A stretch of DNA of 64,000 nt from an uncultured Eisenbergiella sp. (GTDB taxonomy: Bacteria; Bacillota; Clostridia; Lachnospirales; Lachnospiraceae): positions 45,532 through 109,531 of the forward strand of contig CAJUEL010000013.1 in assembly GCA_910585455.1 (NCBI GenBank). Reading direction: 5' to 3'. The notes below the pieces were generated by a model. The model was not told the origin of the DNA, made no database searches, and was given only the letters and a program-made list of their open reading frames with translations. A program made the translations under genes and the position numbers. Below are positions 43,931-52,480 of this stretch, piece by piece. Within the stretch, counting starts at the first letter, position 1; each line of letters begins with the position of its first letter.

Positions 43931-44050
43931 GCTCTGCGCACCCCGCTGCGCAGAGCGTGCACGCACCATGCCGCTTGCGGCATGTGTGCATCTTTCAAAC
44001 CTGTGCCCATTTGTCACGTGCATTTGTGCCGGAACGCCGGCATGGGCACA
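43931..44050 (+). repeat. Cluster of three palindromes between the alpha and beta genes
   Basis: GCTCTGCGCA / TGCGCAGAGC (43931-43956), ATGCCGC / GCGGCAT (43968-43983) and TGTGCCCAT / ATGGGCACA around GCCGG / CCGGC (44002-44050) follow each other in the 168-bp gap. They may set subunit ratios by pausing or by protecting mRNA ends. Such gaps are unusual inside this operon. Confidence 0.7.
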
Positions 44051-44070
44051 AGCTTGGAACGGAGAGGAGT

Positions 44071-45027
44071 ATGGCGAACGGAATGGAAACAGCATATAAT
44101 TTTAAAGAGGTGATGAGCCGTACGGAGCGGCTCGCGCCGGGACACCGGATGTGCGCGGGCTGCGGCGGCACGGTTGCGGTGCGGGCGGTTTTGCGCGCCC
44201 TGCGCCCGGAGGATAAGGCGGTGGTGGGAAATGCCACAGGATGTCTGGAGGTATCCAGCTTCATGTATCCCTATACGGCCTATGAGGATAGTTATATTCA
44301 CAACGCCTTTGAAAATGCCGGGGCGACCCTGTCCGGTGTGGAAACCGCATACCGGGTTTTGAAGAAAAAAGGAAAAATCAAAGAAAATTTTAAGTTCATC
44401 ACCTTCGGCGGCGACGGCGGAACCTATGATATCGGCTTTCAGTCCCTGTCCGGCGCGATGGAGCGGGGGCATGACATGGTGTATGTCTGCTATGACAACG
44501 GCGCGTACATGAACACTGGCACACAGCGTTCCTCCGCGACGCCGCAGTTTGCGGACACAACCACGACGCCGGCAGGCACGGCTTCTGAGGGCAAGGTGCA
44601 GGTCAGAAAGGATCTGACGGCAATCATGGCGCAGCACCACATTCCCTATGCGGCACAGACCACCTTTACCGCCAATTTCAGGGATCTGCATGAAAAAGCG
44701 CAGAAGGCGATTTATACGCCGGGGGCGGCATTTTTAAACGTGATGTCTCCCTGCCCGCGGGGCTGGGGCTATGATCCTTCCGAGCTGATGAACATCTGTA
44801 AGCTGGCGGTAGAAACCTGCTATTGGCCGCTGTATGAGGTGGTGGACGGAAAATGGATCTTAAATTACGAGCCGAAAAACAAGCTGCCGATCGAGGAGTT
44901 TTTACGTCCCCAGAAGCGGTTTGGTCATCTGTTTAAGCCCGGAAGGGAAGAGCTGATCGGCCTGTTTCAGGCGGAAGTGGATAAAAGATGGGAAGAGCTG
45001 CAAAACAGGTGTGCGGCAAAGCAGTAA
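44071..45027 (+). CDS. 2-oxoacid:ferredoxin oxidoreductase, beta subunit
   Basis: This 318-residue beta subunit binds the diphosphate of thiamine pyrophosphate. GHRMCAGCGG is the N-terminal cluster/TPP motif, GNATGCLEV lies near residue 54, and GDGGTYDIG near 114 is the TPP-Mg motif. MSPCPRGWG near 227 fits the family. The ATG at 44071 follows GGAGAGGAGT. A longer frame through the palindromes upstream is rejected. Confidence 0.93.
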   Translation: MANGMETAYNFKEVMSRTERLAPGHRMCAGCGGTVAVRAVLRALRPEDKAVVGNATGCLEVSSFMYPYTAYEDSYIHNAFENAGATLSGVETAYRVLKKKGKIKENFKFITFGGDGGTYDIGFQSLSGAMERGHDMVYVCYDNGAYMNTGTQRSSATPQFADTTTTPAGTASEGKVQVRKDLTAIMAQHHIPYAAQTTFTANFRDLHEKAQKAIYTPGAAFLNVMSPCPRGWGYDPSELMNICKLAVETCYWPLYEVVDGKWILNYEPKNKLPIEEFLRPQKRFGHLFKPGREELIGLFQAEVDKRWEELQNRCAAKQ

Positions 45028-45120
45028 ATGAAGTGCAAATGCAGGGATTCCTCCTGATGCAGAGCGATCAGGGCAGGTGGATACGGTTACACACAGCAAA
45101 GGAATGGGGAAGCAGGGAAA

Positions 45121-45561
45121 ATGGCGATGATGAAGATTCTGATTATTGACGCCCAGGGGGGCGGAATCGGGAAGCAGCTTGTTTTGGCGATCAAAAAGAA
45201 CATGCCGGATGCGGCTGTCACGGCGGTGGGAACCAATTCGGCGGCAACCATGGCAATGATAAAGGCAGGAGCGGATAATGCCGCAACGGGAGAGAATGCC
45301 GTTGTGGTCAACAGCAGAAGGGCCGATGTGATCATCGGACCGATCGGCATTGTGATTGCGGACGCCCTGCTCGGCGAGATTACGCCGCTCATGGCAAAGG
45401 CGGTCGCCCAGAGCGATGCCAGGCGTATTTTGATTCCGATCAATCATTGTGACAATATTGTTGTCGGGGTGGAGGATTTGAATATCGGGAAGCTGATACA
45501 GAATGTGATAGAAGAGCTGCACAAAATCAGCTTTCAGACAGGGAAGGAGCGTCCATGCTGA
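45121..45561 (+). CDS. DUF3842 family protein
   Basis: This 146-residue protein has a Rossmann-like start, ILIIDAQGGGIGKQLV, then AVGTNSAATMAMIKAGAD and GPIGIVIADALLGEIT. These match the uncharacterised DUF3842 family of Clostridia. The family's position near metabolic operons suggests a regulatory or redox role, but none is shown. ATG codons at 45121, 45127 and 45130 are all possible, and AGCAGGGA sits best for the second or third. Confidence 0.8.
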   Translation: MAMMKILIIDAQGGGIGKQLVLAIKKNMPDAAVTAVGTNSAATMAMIKAGADNAATGENAVVVNSRRADVIIGPIGIVIADALLGEITPLMAKAVAQSDARRILIPINHCDNIVVGVEDLNIGKLIQNVIEELHKISFQTGKERPC

Positions 45562-45645
45562 GCGGGGAAATTTCTCCGTTCCGGATATAAGATCCCGGGA
45601 AACGCTCTGTGCCCGCGCTTTATCTGGCGTGCTGAAATTTTGGGA

Positions 45646-45674
45646 TTGACTTTTACGCCGGAGTGCTATACAAT
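45646..45674 (+). promoter_or_regulatory. Promoter of the lar operon
   Basis: TTGACT (45646-45651) and TACAAT (45669-45674) are 17 bp apart, 267 bp ahead of larE. Transcription would begin at the first leader hairpin. Confidence 0.7.
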
Positions 45675-45680
45675 ACTCAG

Positions 45681-45843
45681 GGCAGCAGGAAGCTGCCATT
45701 GATAGCGCAGAAGCGTTACCGGTATAGGTTTTATTGGCGTCTGGACTTTTCCTGACGGGAGCAGATGCAAATATATAATATGGAACAGAAGGTTTGCTTA
45801 GAAAGCACACAAATTCTCAGAAGGGAATCCGTGTGCTTTTTTA
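45681..45843 (+). promoter_or_regulatory. Structured leader with terminator before larE (class unknown)
   Basis: From the predicted start the leader has a hairpin GGCAGC / GCTGCC (45681-45697), a stem CGTC / GACG (45739-45757), and a terminator AAGCACAC / GTGTGCTT plus TTTT (45803-45842). No gene lies in the 379-bp gap. The arrangement is that of an attenuator or riboswitch ahead of a nickel-cofactor operon. I could not match it to a known class, including NiCo. Confidence 0.55.
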
Positions 45844-45940
45844 TGTGTATCCGTGTGGGGGAGAAGTTGTTTAGTGGCAACCGCCTTCGGCGCGGAGTGT
45901 GCGCAAAGCGCGCATTTTTTAGAGAGATTGAGGTGACAGC

Positions 45941-46687
45941 ATGACTTTACAGGAATTTTTTGAATTGCATCCGAAGGTGGCGATCGCCTTTTCCGGCGGC
46001 GTGGATTCCGCTTTTCTTCTGTATGCGGCAAAGCAATACGCGAAGGAGGTGCGGGCCTACTATGTGAAATCACAGTTCCAGCCGGAGTTTGAGCGGGAGG
46101 ATGCGGTGCGCCTGGCGGAGGAGCTTGGCGCTGTCATGAAAATTCTCAGCCTGGACGTGCTTGCGGTTCCCGGCGTGGGCGAAAATCCGCCCGATCGCTG
46201 CTATCGCTGTAAAAAGGCGATCTTCGGCGCGATCATGGAGGCTGCGGTTGCAGACGGCTTTTTGGTTTTGCTTGACGGGACAAACGCTTCCGACGATGCA
46301 GGCGACCGTCCGGGCATGCGCGCGCTAAAGGAGCTATCCGTTTTGTCCCCTCTGCGGGAGTGCGCTTTGAAAAAAGAGCGGATCCGCCAGCTTTCCAGAC
46401 AGGCCGGTCTGTTCACCTGGAACAAGCCCGCCTATGCCTGTCTTGCCACCAGAATTTTTGTGGGGGAGGAAATCACCGGGCAAAAGCTGTATGCCACGGA
46501 GGCGGCGGAGGATTATCTGCGTTCTCTCGGCTTTTCTGATTTTCGGGTCCGCTCTGCAAACGGGCATGCCAGGCTGCAGCTGCCGGAGGAACAGCTGGAG
46601 CTTCTGCTAAAGCGGCGGGAGGATATTTTAAATACTCTTAGACAATATTACAAAACGGTCTCACTGGATCTGGAGGTAAGAAGATGA
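45941..46687 (+). CDS. larE: ATP-dependent sulfur-insertion enzyme LarE
   Basis: LarE adds sulfur to the pyridinium precursor of the nickel-pincer nucleotide (NPN) cofactor. The 248-residue PP-loop protein has the ATP motif SGGVDS at residues 18-23, CYRCKK near 87-92 and LLDGTNASDDAGDRPG near 110. Cys167 in PAYACLATR is a candidate for the sacrificial cysteine of the L. plantarum-type enzyme. That assignment is an inference. It overlaps larB by 4 bp. Confidence 0.9.
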   Translation: MTLQEFFELHPKVAIAFSGGVDSAFLLYAAKQYAKEVRAYYVKSQFQPEFEREDAVRLAEELGAVMKILSLDVLAVPGVGENPPDRCYRCKKAIFGAIMEAAVADGFLVLLDGTNASDDAGDRPGMRALKELSVLSPLRECALKKERIRQLSRQAGLFTWNKPAYACLATRIFVGEEITGQKLYATEAAEDYLRSLGFSDFRVRSANGHARLQLPEEQLELLLKRREDILNTLRQYYKTVSLDLEVRR

Positions 46688-47445
46688 ACAATGACATCAG
46701 AAAGCTTCTCGAAGGCGTCAGCGATGGCAGCGTTTCGATTGATGACGCGCTTTTGAAACTGAAAACGAAGCCCTTTGAGGATATCGGGTATGCCAAGGTG
46801 GATATGCACCGCAAACTGCGTCAGGGTGTGGCTGAGGTTATTTACGGGGCAGGGAAAACACCGGAGCAGATCATCGGCATTGCGGATACCATGTTAAAAA
46901 ACGGGCAGAATACCATCCTCATCACCAGGCTCTCTAAAGAAGCGGCGGCGCTCGTGGAAAAGGCGCATCCCATGACGTATCACGAAGAAGCCCGGTGCGG
47001 GATCATCGGAGAAATGCCTGTGCCTGACGGAATCGGTAAAATTGTCGTGGCGACAGGAGGCACAAGCGATATTCCGGTGGCCCAGGAGGCGGCGCTGACG
47101 GCAGAGGTGCTTGGAAATGAGGTGGTCCGCCTGTATGATGTGGGCGTTGCGGGGCTGCACCGGACGCTCGCCCATCTGGAGGATATCATGAGCGCCAGCG
47201 TGATCATTGCGATTGCCGGAATGGAAGGCGCTCTTGCGAGCGTGATCGGCGGGCTTGCGGATTGCCCGGTGATTGCGGTTCCCACCAGCGTCGGCTATGG
47301 AGCGTCCTTTCACGGGCTGTCCGCTCTGTTGTCCATGCTCAATTCCTGTGCCAGCGGCGTTTCGGTCGTCAATATTGACAACGGCTTTGGCGCGGGATAT
47401 CTTGCCAATATGATCAATCACATGAATGCGAAGAAGGAGGACTGA
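46684..47445 (+). CDS. larB: Pyridinium-3,5-bisthiocarboxylic acid pathway carboxylase LarB
   Basis: LarB carboxylates and hydrolyses nicotinic acid adenine dinucleotide, the first step of NPN cofactor synthesis. The 253-residue protein has a C-terminal domain like AIR carboxylase (PurE): VVATGGTSDIPVAQEAA, YDVGVAGLHR and AIAGMEGALASVIGGL. It is coupled to larE by overlap and followed by larC after 3 bp. Confidence 0.93.
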   Translation: MNNDIRKLLEGVSDGSVSIDDALLKLKTKPFEDIGYAKVDMHRKLRQGVAEVIYGAGKTPEQIIGIADTMLKNGQNTILITRLSKEAAALVEKAHPMTYHEEARCGIIGEMPVPDGIGKIVVATGGTSDIPVAQEAALTAEVLGNEVVRLYDVGVAGLHRTLAHLEDIMSASVIIAIAGMEGALASVIGGLADCPVIAVPTSVGYGASFHGLSALLSMLNSCASGVSVVNIDNGFGAGYLANMINHMNAKKED

Positions 47446-47448
47446 ACC

Positions 47449-48897
47449 TTGAAAACACTTTATCTCGACTGTTCCATGGGCGCGGCGGGCGATATGTTGA
47501 CTGCCGCACTGCTTGAGCTGATTCCGGATCCGGATCAGTTTGTGGAGGAATTGAATGCCCTCGGCATTCCCGGTGTTCACGTTACAAGAGAAAAAGCAAT
47601 AAAATGCGGTATTACGGGAACGCATATTTCCGTAACGGTGAACGGCGAAGAGGAGGAGAGCTGCGACGTGCATGCTCATACGCATGCGTGTGAGAATGGC
47701 TCTGTGCACAGTCACAGCCACGAACACGATCACAGCCATGAGCATGATCATGACCATGAGCGCGATCACAGCCATGAGCACGCTCACAGCCACGAGCACA
47801 GTCACAGCCATGAGCACGATCATGACCATGAGCACGATCACAGCCATGAGCACGATCATGACCATGCGCACGATCACAGCCACGAGCATGAGCATGACCA
47901 TGCGCATGGTCACAGCCACGATCACGCGCACAGCCACAGCGGACTGCATGATATCGGGCATATTGTCAGAGGGCATCTGCAGCTGCCTCAAAAGGTGGCG
48001 GATGATGTGATGGCGGTCTATTCCCTGATTGCGGAGGCGGAAAGCAGAGCGCACGGCAAACCGGTGACAGAGGTGCATTTTCATGAGGTGGGCACGATGG
48101 ATGCCATCGCCGACATTGTGGCGGTGTGTATGCTGATGAACAGGATCTCGCCGGATGAAGTGGTGGTATCCCCGGTCCATGTGGGAAGCGGTCAGGTCCG
48201 TTGTGCTCACGGCATTTTGCCGGTGCCCGCGCCCGCGACGGCGCACATTTTGCGGGATGTGCCGATCTATGGCGGCAGCATCAAGGGAGAGCTGTGCACC
48301 CCCACCGGCGCGGCGCTGTTAAAGCATTTTGCCGACAGGTTTGGGGAAATGCCGGTCATGAGAACGACGGCGATCGGCTATGGAATGGGCAAAAAGGATT
48401 TTGAAGCGGCAAACTGCGTCCGGGCGATGCTCGGCCAGACAGCTTCGGCGCAGGATGAAATCTGCGAGCTGAGCTGCAACGTGGATGATATGACCGCGGA
48501 GGCCGTCGGCTTTGCAATGGAGCGGCTGTTTGCGGAGGGCGCCCTTGATGTATACACGGTTCCGATCGGCATGAAAAAATCCAGACCGGGCGTCCTCATC
48601 CATGTGATGTGCCGGCAGGCCGATAAGGAAGCGGTCATCCGGTCTGTTTTTAAGCATACCACGACGATCGGCATCCGGGAAAGCAGGCTTTCCCGCCATG
48701 TGCTGGACCGCCGGATTGAAACGCTGGAAACGCCCTATGGTCCTGTCAGATACAAAATATCCACCGGCTACGGCGTGGAACGGAAAAAGTATGAATACGA
48801 GGATATTTCCCGCATCGCGAAGGAGCAAAATATCAGCATTTCTAAAGCCGAAGAGCTGATCGAAGGCTGTCACGGGCGGTCGGCAGACTGCAAATAG
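47449..48897 (+). CDS. larC: Nickel insertion protein LarC, unsplit, with a long His-rich domain
   Basis: LarC inserts nickel into the thiolated nucleotide in a CTP-dependent step. The 482-residue protein starts TLYLDCSMGAAGDM and has EVHFHEVGTMDAIADIV after the insertion. The C-terminal LarC2 part includes LSCNVDDMTAEAVG. Residues about 74-165 are nearly all His, Asp, Glu and Ser in short repeats, a likely nickel store. L. plantarum larC needs a programmed frameshift, but here both halves are in one continuous frame. Confidence 0.94.
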   Translation: MKTLYLDCSMGAAGDMLTAALLELIPDPDQFVEELNALGIPGVHVTREKAIKCGITGTHISVTVNGEEEESCDVHAHTHACENGSVHSHSHEHDHSHEHDHDHERDHSHEHAHSHEHSHSHEHDHDHEHDHSHEHDHDHAHDHSHEHEHDHAHGHSHDHAHSHSGLHDIGHIVRGHLQLPQKVADDVMAVYSLIAEAESRAHGKPVTEVHFHEVGTMDAIADIVAVCMLMNRISPDEVVVSPVHVGSGQVRCAHGILPVPAPATAHILRDVPIYGGSIKGELCTPTGAALLKHFADRFGEMPVMRTTAIGYGMGKKDFEAANCVRAMLGQTASAQDEICELSCNVDDMTAEAVGFAMERLFAEGALDVYTVPIGMKKSRPGVLIHVMCRQADKEAVIRSVFKHTTTIGIRESRLSRHVLDRRIETLETPYGPVRYKISTGYGVERKKYEYEDISRIAKEQNISISKAEELIEGCHGRSADCK

Positions 48898-48959
48898 CGG
48901 CCCAAACAGATTGGAAGAGTGAGAGATTATATTTTATCAAAGGGAAAGGATTGCACGAC

Positions 48960-50657
48960 ATGAATATCAGAAAAATTTCCGCCTTACTATTGTCAATGGC
49001 ATTGCTTCTGACGATGACCGGCTGCGGAAACGATTCTGCCAGGGCTGTGGAGGAACATGACTTCGCCAAAGCAGCCGGGGAAGGCGCTCTGACCGGTGAA
49101 GAAAAAGAAAACGTATCCGCCAGAAAGACAACGGAAAATGGTCGGGCAGAAGCGGTCCGGGACAGCGTGGTGATCGCCATCGGATCAGAACCGGAAACCC
49201 TGGATCCCACGCAGGGCTGGGGACACGGCAATTCGCCCATCGTGCAGAGCACGCTGGTGCGTTACACTGCCGATCTGGCTTTTGAAAATGATCTTGCCAC
49301 GGATTACAGCCTTTCTTTAGATGGACTGACCTGGACCTTTACGATCCGCGACGATGCTTATTTTACGGATGGGGAAAAGGTTACGGCGGATGATGTCGCA
49401 TTTACGCTGGAAACGGCAAAGGCGGCACAGGGCTCCGTTGATCTGACCTATATGGAAAGTGCCGTTGCACAGGACGATACGACGGTGGTGGTTACGCTGC
49501 AACAGCCAACTTCCATCTTTTTAAATACGCTTGCCTCCGTCGGCATCGTTCCCAGACATGCATACGGCGAGGATTATGGCATCGCGCCCATCGGCTCCGG
49601 TCCATACCGGTTCGTGGAGTGGAGACCGCAGGAGCAGATTCTTTTTACTGCAAATGAAAATTATTACGGTATCGCTCCCTCCATAAAGAATGTTACGGTC
49701 GTTTTCATGTCCGAGGACGCCGCGCTGGCGGCTGTTTTGGCAGGAGAGGTGGATGTCGCCTATTCCAGTGCGACGCTCGGAAGGACAGAGGTTGCCGGTT
49801 ACCATGTGGAAGCCATTCCTTCCGCGGATAACCGCGGATTTACGCTGCCCGTCCTGCCGGATGAAGGAAAAACCACCACAAGCGGCGCTCCCATCGGCAA
49901 TGACGTGACCTGTAATATTGAGATCCGTCAGGCGATCGCATATGCCATTGACCGGCAGCAGATTGTGGACGCTGTGTTAAACGGCTTTGGCAGGCCCGCC
50001 TATTCCGAAAATGACGGTATGCCCTGGAATAACCCTGAGGTGGTGATTGAAACGGATATAGAGTATGCGAGAAAGCTGCTTGCGGATGCCGGATGGGCCG
50101 ATACGGACGGCGACGGCATCGTGGAAAGGGGAGGACTGAAGGCGGAATTTTCCTGCATATATCCTGCAGGCGATTCCGTGCGGCAGGCGGTCGCCATGGC
50201 TGCCGCCGAACAGGCGCAAAAGGCCGGCATCCGGATTCATGTGGAGGGAACAGGCTGGGATGAGATCATGCAGCGCATGTTTTCCGAAGCGGTCATGATG
50301 GGCTGGGGATCCGCGATTCCGAATGAAACGTATTATCTGTACCGTTCTGAGGGAGCCTGTCTGGATGATTTTTATAATCCGGAGGGCTATGGAAGCGATG
50401 TGACCGACGGTTATTTAAATGCCGCTATGAAAGCGCTGACCGCGCAGGAGGCCAATGAAAACTGGCAGAGGGTGCAATGGGACGGCGTCACCGGCACGGC
50501 AATGCGGGGGGAATGTCCCTGGGTCTGGATCGTCAATCTGGATCATGTCACTTATGTGCGGGACGGGCTTTCCATCGGCAGCCAGCCGGTCCATGGGCAC
50601 GGGCATGGTCTGCCTCTGATTCAGAACCTGCAGGAGTGGGAGTGGAGAGAGCTATGA
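48960..50657 (+). CDS. Nickel/peptide-type ABC transporter, substrate-binding lipoprotein
   Basis: This 565-residue family-5 extracellular solute-binding protein has a lipoprotein signal (lipobox TMTGC, Cys22). It has the hallmark SEPETLDPTQGW start and PIGSGPYRFVEW near residue 215. The C-terminus carries PVHGHGHGLPL, a His cluster. The family includes NikA and oligopeptide binders. The lar genes 60 bp upstream and the His cluster favour nickel. The ATG at 48960 follows AAAGGATTGCACGAC. Confidence 0.82.
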   Translation: MNIRKISALLLSMALLLTMTGCGNDSARAVEEHDFAKAAGEGALTGEEKENVSARKTTENGRAEAVRDSVVIAIGSEPETLDPTQGWGHGNSPIVQSTLVRYTADLAFENDLATDYSLSLDGLTWTFTIRDDAYFTDGEKVTADDVAFTLETAKAAQGSVDLTYMESAVAQDDTTVVVTLQQPTSIFLNTLASVGIVPRHAYGEDYGIAPIGSGPYRFVEWRPQEQILFTANENYYGIAPSIKNVTVVFMSEDAALAAVLAGEVDVAYSSATLGRTEVAGYHVEAIPSADNRGFTLPVLPDEGKTTTSGAPIGNDVTCNIEIRQAIAYAIDRQQIVDAVLNGFGRPAYSENDGMPWNNPEVVIETDIEYARKLLADAGWADTDGDGIVERGGLKAEFSCIYPAGDSVRQAVAMAAAEQAQKAGIRIHVEGTGWDEIMQRMFSEAVMMGWGSAIPNETYYLYRSEGACLDDFYNPEGYGSDVTDGYLNAAMKALTAQEANENWQRVQWDGVTGTAMRGECPWVWIVNLDHVTYVRDGLSIGSQPVHGHGHGLPLIQNLQEWEWREL

Positions 50658-51649
50658 AGGAAACTTTGGGACGGCTCGCCCGCATTTTTTGTACATATGG
50701 CGTCAGGACCGTTTCTTTGCTGTTTGCTGTGAGCCTGATATCCTTTCTGCTGGTCAGCGCTTCGCCGGTGGATCCGGTGCAGCAGTATATCCTTGGGCTT
50801 GGAACGGCCGTTTCGCCCGCACAGCGGGCTGAAATAGAAGCGTACTGGGGCATAAGCGTGCCGCCTGCAGAACGCTACTGTAACTGGCTGACCGGGATTT
50901 TGCAGGGGAATTTCGGGTATTCTGCCCTCTATCGCAGACCTGTTGCCGCAATCATCCGGGAACGCTTTTGGAATTCTCTGGCGCTGATGCTCTGCGCCTG
51001 GGCGTTGTCCGGTGTGATCGGCTTTTTGCTGGGGTGTGTGATGGGAATGTACCGGGACAGCTGGGTGGACAGGCTGCTAAAGAAAATCTGTTATGCGCTA
51101 AGCTCTGTTCCCACCTTTTGGCTGGGGCTCGTGTTTCTGCTGATATTTGCCGTGTGGCTGAAATGGTTTCCCATCGGGTTTTCCGCGCCGGTCGGGGTGC
51201 GCAGTAGGGATGTCACGCTGTGGCAAAAGCTGTATCACCTGATATTGCCCGCCTTCACATTGAGCCTGATGTCTTTTTCCAATATCGCGCTGCACACCCG
51301 CCAGAAGCTGGTGGATGTGCTTCACAGTGAATATGCTTTGTTTGCACAGGCCAGAGGGGAGGGACGGTGGACGATCCTTTTTGGGCATGGGCTGCGCAAT
51401 ATTCTTTTCCCGGCGCTGACGCTGCAGTTTTCATCCTTTGCGGAGCTGTTTGGCGGCTCGGTCATGGCGGAAAACGTGTTCAGCTATCCGGGACTGGGCA
51501 GCGCGGTATCCGCAGCGGGATTGAATGCCGATGTGCCGCTGCTTTTGGGCGTGACCCTTTTTTCAGCGCTGTTTGTATGTACAGGCAACATGATTGCGAA
51601 TCTTCTTTATGGAGTCATTGATCCGCGGGTACGGGAGGTGGGCGAATGA
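50654..51649 (+). CDS. Nickel/peptide-type ABC transporter permease (NikB-like)
   Basis: This 331-residue inner-membrane permease of the oligopeptide/nickel family has an N-terminal helix (VSLLFAVSLISFLLVSASP), then GILQGNFGYSALYRRPV and about five more helices. The conserved coupling loop ARGEGRWTILFGHGLRN near residue 237 contacts the ATPase. It overlaps the binding-protein gene by 4 bp (ATGA). Confidence 0.88.
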   Translation: MKETLGRLARIFCTYGVRTVSLLFAVSLISFLLVSASPVDPVQQYILGLGTAVSPAQRAEIEAYWGISVPPAERYCNWLTGILQGNFGYSALYRRPVAAIIRERFWNSLALMLCAWALSGVIGFLLGCVMGMYRDSWVDRLLKKICYALSSVPTFWLGLVFLLIFAVWLKWFPIGFSAPVGVRSRDVTLWQKLYHLILPAFTLSLMSFSNIALHTRQKLVDVLHSEYALFAQARGEGRWTILFGHGLRNILFPALTLQFSSFAELFGGSVMAENVFSYPGLGSAVSAAGLNADVPLLLGVTLFSALFVCTGNMIANLLYGVIDPRVREVGE

Positions 51650-52470
51650 AAAAACAAAACCGCCGCACCATGGCTGTGCTTCTGACGGTTATCATGGCAG
51701 GCATTTTGCTTTCGGTATATGCTTTGGGCATTTTCATTCCCGATGAGGCGGCAGCGGGCAGCTTTTTAAATGCCGGAAAGTCTCCTTCGTGGGAGCACCC
51801 CTTCGGTACGGATGCGCTGGGGCGGGATCTTTTGATGCGGACGCTGAAAGGGCTTTCGATCAGCATGACGATCGGCTTTTTTGCTTCCGCAATCAGTGCG
51901 GTGATCGCTGCGCTTGTGGGAATTGCCGCCGCCGCCACTTCCAGGGGGGTGGACGCTTTTGTCAATTGGCTGATCGATCTTGTGATGGGCGTGCCCCATA
52001 CGGTTTTGGTCATCCTGATTTCCTTCGCTATGGGAAGGGGATTCTGGGGGCTGCTCATCGGAATTGCGGCGACCCACTGGTGCAGCCTTGCCCGTCTGAT
52101 CCGGGGAGAGGTGCTGCAGCTTCGTTCTCAACAGTATGTGGCGATATCCGGCAAGCTTGGAAAATCCGGCGGATGGATTTTGTTTCATCACTTGCTGCCC
52201 CATCTGGTTCCGCAGTTTATCGTGGGGCTGATTCTCATGTTCCCTCATGCGATCCTGCATGAAGCGTCCATTTCCTTTCTGGGCTTCGGGCTTGCGCCTG
52301 AACAGCCCGCGATCGGCATCATTCTTGCCGAAAGCATGCGATATCTGTCTGCGGGCATGTGGTGGTCCGCAGTGCTGCCGGGGGTTGTTCTTGTGCTGAT
52401 CGTGTTTCTCACAGACCAGCTGGGAGAACAGCTTCGCATGATTCTGGATCCCTATAGCGCGCAGGAATAA
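51646..52470 (+). CDS. Nickel/peptide-type ABC transporter permease (NikC-like)
   Basis: The 274-residue partner permease has EHPFGTDALGRDLLMRTLKG near residue 46, the family's typical start of the transmembrane domain. The ATPase-coupling loop (QQYVAISGKLGKSGGWILF) and late EASISFLGFGLAP are also present. It overlaps the NikB-like gene by 4 bp. Confidence 0.88.
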   Translation: MKKQNRRTMAVLLTVIMAGILLSVYALGIFIPDEAAAGSFLNAGKSPSWEHPFGTDALGRDLLMRTLKGLSISMTIGFFASAISAVIAALVGIAAAATSRGVDAFVNWLIDLVMGVPHTVLVILISFAMGRGFWGLLIGIAATHWCSLARLIRGEVLQLRSQQYVAISGKLGKSGGWILFHHLLPHLVPQFIVGLILMFPHAILHEASISFLGFGLAPEQPAIGIILAESMRYLSAGMWWSAVLPGVVLVLIVFLTDQLGEQLRMILDPYSAQE

Positions 52471-52480
52471 GGAGGGTGCC

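Noticed and set aside
45681..45843. NiCo riboswitch before the lar operon
   Set aside because: The biology would fit, but the conserved NiCo core could not be found by eye. It is kept as an untyped leader.
47700..47940. Tandem DNA repeat or CRISPR-like array in the His-rich part of larC
   Set aside because: The repetition is coding (His-Asp/Glu/Ser units), with no constant repeat and spacer pattern. No CRISPR array was seen anywhere in the window.
46894..48246. A 450-codon minus-strand frame opposite larB and larC
   Set aside because: Its Val/Met/Ala-rich repeats are simply the antisense of the His-rich codons in larC. No ribosome binding site or family match is visible.
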